Assembly (NCBI GenBank): GCA_030045215.1
Contig: JASIBJ010000309.1
Coordinates: 1 to 8,219, forward strand
Direction of reading: 5' to 3'
Length of the DNA: 8,219 bases
DNA from: Streptosporangiaceae bacterium
GTDB lineage: Bacteria; Actinomycetota; Actinomycetes; Streptosporangiales; Streptosporangiaceae
Positions 5,650 to 8,219 of the stretch are shown in pieces. The position numbers and the translations under genes are program-made. The notes beneath the pieces are model-generated. The model did not search any database. It was not told the origin of the DNA and saw nothing but the letters and a program-made list of their open reading frames with translations. Within the stretch, counting starts at the first letter, position 1. Each line of letters opens with the position of its first letter.

Positions 5650-6669
5650 TCAGGCCATGTGCTCCGAGGCGACGATGAGCGCTTCAGGAAAGTAGTGATC
5701 CCACAGCGCCACGGAATGCGCGACCGGCAGCGATGGGGCGAAAGCATGATCAATGCCAAGCTGCTCCAGCTCGGCCTCGAACTCCACATTCTCCCTGTAC
5801 GAACTGTCCTTTGACCCGCAGTAGAACCAGATGTAGGTCCCCTCGGCTCTTAGCTGCGCTGCGACCGCCCGCACGGTCAGCATGGGGGTGTTGTAGTTGA
5901 TCAGATTCCGGCGCATGCCAAAGACCGAGCTCAAGTTGAGCGGCTCCATGTACCCGGACCAACTCTCGATGACGGCGAACTCGGTCGGGTGATGCAGCCC
6001 GATGTTGAGGGCGCCGTAGCCCCCTTCGGATACGCCGGCGATCGCCCGGCCGGCCCAGCTGTCGATGGTCCGGTACCGGGCGTCGATCGCGCTGACCAGA
6101 TCGCGGGCGACGAACGTCTCCCACTGGTTAACCGGGCTCGGCCCGTTGGCCCACTGCTCGGCCGAGTTAAACGTGCGGCCGCCTGACGGCATCACGATGA
6201 TCATCGGCTTTATCTTGTGCTGGCCGATCAGCTTGGCCAGGAGATCCTGGATCTGGATATGCCTTGAGTGCACGAAGGAGTACGGCTTGCCAGGATTGCC
6301 GTGCAGGAGGTAGTAGACCGGATAGTGCTCCAGCGGGTGCTGGGCATAGCCGGGCGGAAGGACGACGTAGACAGTGTCCTTGTAGCCGCCAATCGCCGGG
6401 CTGGAAAGGATCAGTTCCTGCACCGAGGCTGGCGGATAAGCGGCCTGCGACCGCGAACTGGCGTGCGGGCGCGACGCCGACGAGACCGTCGATACTGCCT
6501 CGCGTGACGACGAGGGCGCTGACGAGCCCTTGTGAAGCCAGCCGAACACGCCGTAGATCACCAGGGCGACGACGACCGCTAGCGCCGCGAGCAGGCCCGC
6601 GGCCGGCAGTCTTCGCCGGTGACGGCGATACCCTGGCCCGCCCGGCCACTGGTGCGATCGCAACGACAT
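5650..6669 (-). CDS. Membrane-anchored alpha/beta-hydrolase esterase (esterase D / antigen 85-like fold)
   Basis: A 339-residue protein. A basic N-terminus (YRRHRRRL, 14-21) precedes one hydrophobic segment (about 22-44). A Ser/Ala-rich linker (48-78) then leads to the hydrolase domain outside the membrane, so the topology is N-in with an extracytoplasmic enzyme. The domain shows VVLPPGY (102-108), an LHGNPG loop near the oxyanion hole (122-127) and the nucleophile elbow AGVSEGGYG (211-219, Ser214). GSKDSS (285-290, probable Asp288) and the late HSVALWDHYFPEAL (318-331, His318) complete a Ser-Asp-His triad. This pattern belongs to the putative esterase family that includes enterochelin esterase, S-formylglutathione hydrolase and antigen 85; the substrate is unknown. 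The ATG at 6669 has GAGG five bases upstream. It sits between the Rv2466c-like gene and rpiB, which are adjacent in M. tuberculosis. Confidence 0.9.
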   Translation of the reverse strand: MSLRSHQWPGGPGYRRHRRRLPAAGLLAALAVVVALVIYGVFGWLHKGSSAPSSSREAVSTVSSASRPHASSRSQAAYPPASVQELILSSPAIGGYKDTVYVVLPPGYAQHPLEHYPVYYLLHGNPGKPYSFVHSRHIQIQDLLAKLIGQHKIKPMIIVMPSGGRTFNSAEQWANGPSPVNQWETFVARDLVSAIDARYRTIDSWAGRAIAGVSEGGYGALNIGLHHPTEFAVIESWSGYMEPLNLSSVFGMRRNLINYNTPMLTVRAVAAQLRAEGTYIWFYCGSKDSSYRENVEFEAELEQLGIDHAFAPSLPVAHSVALWDHYFPEALIVASEHMA

Positions 6670-6812
6670 ATTCGCCTCGCTTGGCTGGAACAGGAACCAG
6701 GGTTCAGCGCGCTAACGCGGCACCCCGGAGCACCTGCACGCTGGCGAGGAGTCAGCCGCCAAGCCCGTGACGGAAGTCCAAGATCGCCAGCCGGTCCTGG
6801 CCGACTGGCCTC

Positions 6813-6818
6813 ATTATC
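6813..6818 (-). promoter_or_regulatory. Weak -10-like hexamer upstream of the esterase
   Basis: On the minus strand this reads GATAAT, one mismatch from TATAAT. It lies about 145 bases before the esterase ATG. A TTGACT, resembling a -35, is at 6851-6856 but is 32 bases away, too far to pair with it. It is offered only as a candidate. Confidence 0.2.
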
Positions 6819-6869
6819 GCTGCTCAGCGCGGCGTGCGCCGTCACGAATGAGTCAAGATCAACCCAAGA

Positions 6870-6899
6870 GTCCCTCATCGGCATAAAGCCATCAGGGAC
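6870..6899 (-). terminator. Imperfect hairpin downstream of the Rv2466c-like gene
   Basis: On the plus strand GTCCCT (6870-6875) pairs with AGGGAC (6894-6899). Inside this, AT (6877-6878) pairs with AT (6891-6892) and GGC (6880-6882) with GCC (6888-6890), around an ATAAA loop. The result is about 11 pairs with one C-C mismatch and one bulge. It starts 30 bases past the restored stop of the thiol-protein gene and lies about 200 bases before the esterase start. It could end the first transcript or act in the esterase leader. No strong T-run follows. A tandem ACCGGCCA repeat (6898-6913) abuts it. The remaining bases between 6670 and 6928 hold no supported gene. Confidence 0.4.
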
Positions 6900-6928
6900 C
6901 GGCCAACCGGCCAGCCAACGCGGCGCCG

Positions 6929-7545
6929 CTAATCGAAGATCGGATCGCGCGTCCGGCTGCGCTTCAACTCGAAGAAACCGTCGGTGCCGGCGACCAGGAG
7001 TACGCCGTCCCACAGCTGGGCGGCGTCCTCGCCGCGCGGGATCGGTGAGACGACCGGACCGAGAACGAGATGCCGTCCACGGAGATCACCGGCGTGCCCA
7101 CTTCGTAACCGACCCGGTCAATCCCCTCCTTATGCGATACGTAAAGCTCCTCGTCGTATTCGGTGGAGTCCATGGCGTCCGCAAGCTCGACGGGAAGACC
7201 GGCCTCGGCCAGGGCCGCCTCGATCGTCGCGCGGTTGCGCTCGGCCTTCTCCTGGTGGAACCGCTTGCCGAGCGCGGTGTACAGCGGAAGCAGCACCTCG
7301 GGGCCGAACTTCTGCTCCGCGGCGATGCAAACCCGAACCGGACCGAAGGCCTGCCGCAAACGCTCTCTGTACTGCTCGGGCAGGTCTTCCTTACCGGAAT
7401 TCAGGATCGCCAGGCTCATCACATGCCAGCGCGCGGTTACTGGACGCACCTTCTCCACCTCGAGCACCCAGCGGCTGCTGATCCAGGCCCACGGACATAG
7501 CGGATCAAACCAGAAGTCGAGTTGGGTTGGCTTCTGCTCGGGCAT
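6929..7545 (-). CDS. Rv2466c-like DsbA-family thiol protein (mycothiol-linked), frameshifted near 7062
   Basis: A thioredoxin-fold protein closely resembling Rv2466c, the mycothiol-dependent nitroreductase of M. tuberculosis. From ATG 7545 it reads LDFWFDPLCPWAWISS (residues 9-24), then RWHVMSLAILN (39-49), PVRVCIAAEQ (69-78), VLLPLYTALG (84-93) and VGTPVISVDGISF (149-161). After F161 the open frame turns into a Ser/Arg-rich tail and stops at 6964-6966. Shifting frame at about 7062 instead gives FGPVVSPIPRGEDAAQLWD and a tail ending FFELKRSRTRDPIFD, stop 6929-6931, for 205 residues; this matches the family ending and the 207 residues of Rv2466c. The expected TTCTTCGG reads TTCTCGG, a one-T loss. 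The active site is CPWA, lacking the second Cys. The start is set by AAGGAG five bases upstream, not the ATG at 7569. Sequencing error, recent mutation or a true pseudogene are all possible. Confidence 0.88.
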
Positions 7546-7550
7546 GCTGT

Positions 7551-7556
7551 CTCCTT
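7551..7556 (-). promoter_or_regulatory. Shine-Dalgarno of the Rv2466c-like gene
   Basis: AAGGAG on the minus strand ends five bases before the ATG at 7545. It decides that start over an in-frame ATG at 7569, which would add eight residues and place this motif inside the coding sequence. Confidence 0.75.
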
Positions 7557-7578
7557 GCGATGTCGTCATGTGTTCGCG

Positions 7579-7599
7579 GCAACCGGCAAATTGGGTTGC
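7579..7599. promoter_or_regulatory. Inverted repeat in the divergent thiol-protein/pepN region
   Basis: GCAACC (7579-7584) and GGTTGC (7594-7599) are exact inverse complements separated by nine bases. A second short dyad, CCGCG-TC-CGCGG, is at 7605-7616. Both lie in the 116-base gap from which the thiol-protein gene and pepN diverge, so they are candidate operator or promoter-region sites. No -10/-35 pair is convincing. Confidence 0.35.
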
Positions 7600-7645
7600 G
7601 CATTCCGCGTCCGCGGCTGGAGCCTGCCGGAAACGACCTGCCAGC

Positions 7646-7652
7646 AGAAAGG
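7646..7652 (+). promoter_or_regulatory. Shine-Dalgarno of pepN
   Basis: AGAAAGG lies nine bases before the GTG at 7662. It supports that codon as the start, which also matches the family opening (ASNLTREEA). Confidence 0.55.
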
Positions 7653-7661
7653 TGATTACCT

Positions 7662-8219
7662 GTGGCCAGTAACCTGACGCGCGAGGAGGCGCGGGACCGG
7701 GCGGATCTGCTCAGCGTCGAGTCCTACGAGGTAGAACTCGACCTGACCGGCCCAGCGGACACCTTCGGGTCGGTGACCGCGGCGAGGTTCACGTGCACCA
7801 GGCCAGGCGAGTCGACATTCATCGAGCTCACCGCATCCGCTGTGACCGAAATCACCCTGAATGGCAAGCCCGTGGCCCTGTCCGCGTTCGACGGCGATCG
7901 CATCGCCCTGCCGGGTCTCGCGGCGCGCAACGACCTGCGTGTGGTTGCGCTGTGCGCCTACTCGCGGACGGGCGAGGGCCTGCACAAGTTCACTGACCCG
8001 GCCGACGGCTGCGTCTACCTCTACAGCGACTTGGAGACCTACGACGCCCACCGCGTCTACGCATGTTTCGACCAGCCCGACCTGAAGGCGACCTTCGGGC
8101 TGACCGTGACCGCGCCACCCGGCTGGAAGGTCATCTCGAATATGGCCGCCGACGCCGCCGCCGAGCCCTCCGCTGAGGGCACGAGGCGCTGGCACTTCCC
8201 CGCGACGCCGCTGCTGCCC
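7662..8219 (+). CDS. pepN: Aminopeptidase N (M1 family), N-terminal part, truncated by window end
   Basis: The frame is open from GTG 7662 to the window edge (186 codons). Hallmarks of actinobacterial M1 aminopeptidase N are clear: the start VASNLTREEARDRADLLSVE and the strand SYEVELDLTG (21-30). A long beta-sandwich N-domain follows, with GLHKFTDPADG (106-116), YLYSDLETYDAHRVYACFDQ (119-138) and PDLKATFGLTVTAP, then GWKVISN (154-160). The catalytic GAMEN and HExxH zinc motifs lie beyond the window and cannot be checked. The full enzyme of about 850 residues removes N-terminal amino acids from peptides in the cytoplasm. It diverges from the Rv2466c-like gene, the same arrangement as Rv2466c-Rv2467 in M. 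tuberculosis. Confidence 0.95.
   Translation, partial: MASNLTREEARDRADLLSVESYEVELDLTGPADTFGSVTAARFTCTRPGESTFIELTASAVTEITLNGKPVALSAFDGDRIALPGLAARNDLRVVALCAYSRTGEGLHKFTDPADGCVYLYSDLETYDAHRVYACFDQPDLKATFGLTVTAPPGWKVISNMAADAAAEPSAEGTRRWHFPATPLLP

Noticed and set aside
6579..7013. Minus-strand frame containing MPMRDSWVDLDSFVTAHAAL in the esterase upstream gap
   Set aside because: A short stretch looks protein-like, but the frame overlaps both the esterase N-terminus and the restored thiol-protein C-terminus, has no Shine-Dalgarno and turns to Arg/Ser-rich sequence.
1..8219. CRISPR array, tRNA, rRNA, insertion sequence or phage genes
   Set aside because: No regularly spaced repeats, tRNA-like cloverleaf, rRNA segments, transposase motifs or phage proteins were recognised on either strand by eye.

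Overview
The window looks like chromosomal DNA of a high-GC actinobacterium. Evidence: strong G/C preference at third codon positions, frequent GTG starts, a conservon operon (a gene set typical of Streptomyces, Streptosporangiales, Frankia and relatives), an Eis-type acetyltransferase, and a thioredoxin-fold protein of the mycothiol-linked Rv2466c type. I cannot assign a genus. No tRNA, rRNA, CRISPR array, insertion sequence or phage gene was seen.

Left part (1-1900, plus strand): the 3' end of a conservon. It holds the C-terminal tail of a CvnA-type sensor histidine kinase, then a roadblock/LC7 protein (CvnB), a DUF742 protein (CvnC) and a small GTPase (CvnD). They are tightly spaced or overlapping, so they are probably one transcript. 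By analogy with Streptomyces conservons they would form a membrane-associated, receptor-like GTPase complex.

Middle (1967-5102): a membrane-anchored PP2C/SpoIIE-type phosphatase faces the conservon convergently. It is divergent from an Eis-family GNAT acetyltransferase, whose start lacks a Shine-Dalgarno and has a -10-like sequence almost touching it, so it may be leaderless. A GC-rich hairpin follows the acetyltransferase. Next comes a low-complexity, unrecognised 171-residue protein that overlaps rpiB tail to tail.

Right part (5057-8219): on the minus strand are an Rv2466c/DsbA-like thiol protein, a membrane-anchored alpha/beta-hydrolase esterase and ribose-5-phosphate isomerase B. The start of aminopeptidase N lies divergently on the plus strand and runs off the window. 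Apart from the esterase this matches the Mycobacterium tuberculosis order rpiB (Rv2465c) - Rv2466c - pepN (Rv2467), so the esterase looks like a lineage-specific insertion. The Rv2466c-like gene carries an apparent one-base deletion near 7062. Correcting it restores the full family C-terminus, ending at 6929.

I found no convincing new biological system. The most checkable anomalies are the frameshift, the esterase insertion in a conserved gene neighbourhood, the unrecognised protein at 4587-5102, and the hairpins and dyads in the intergenic regions.
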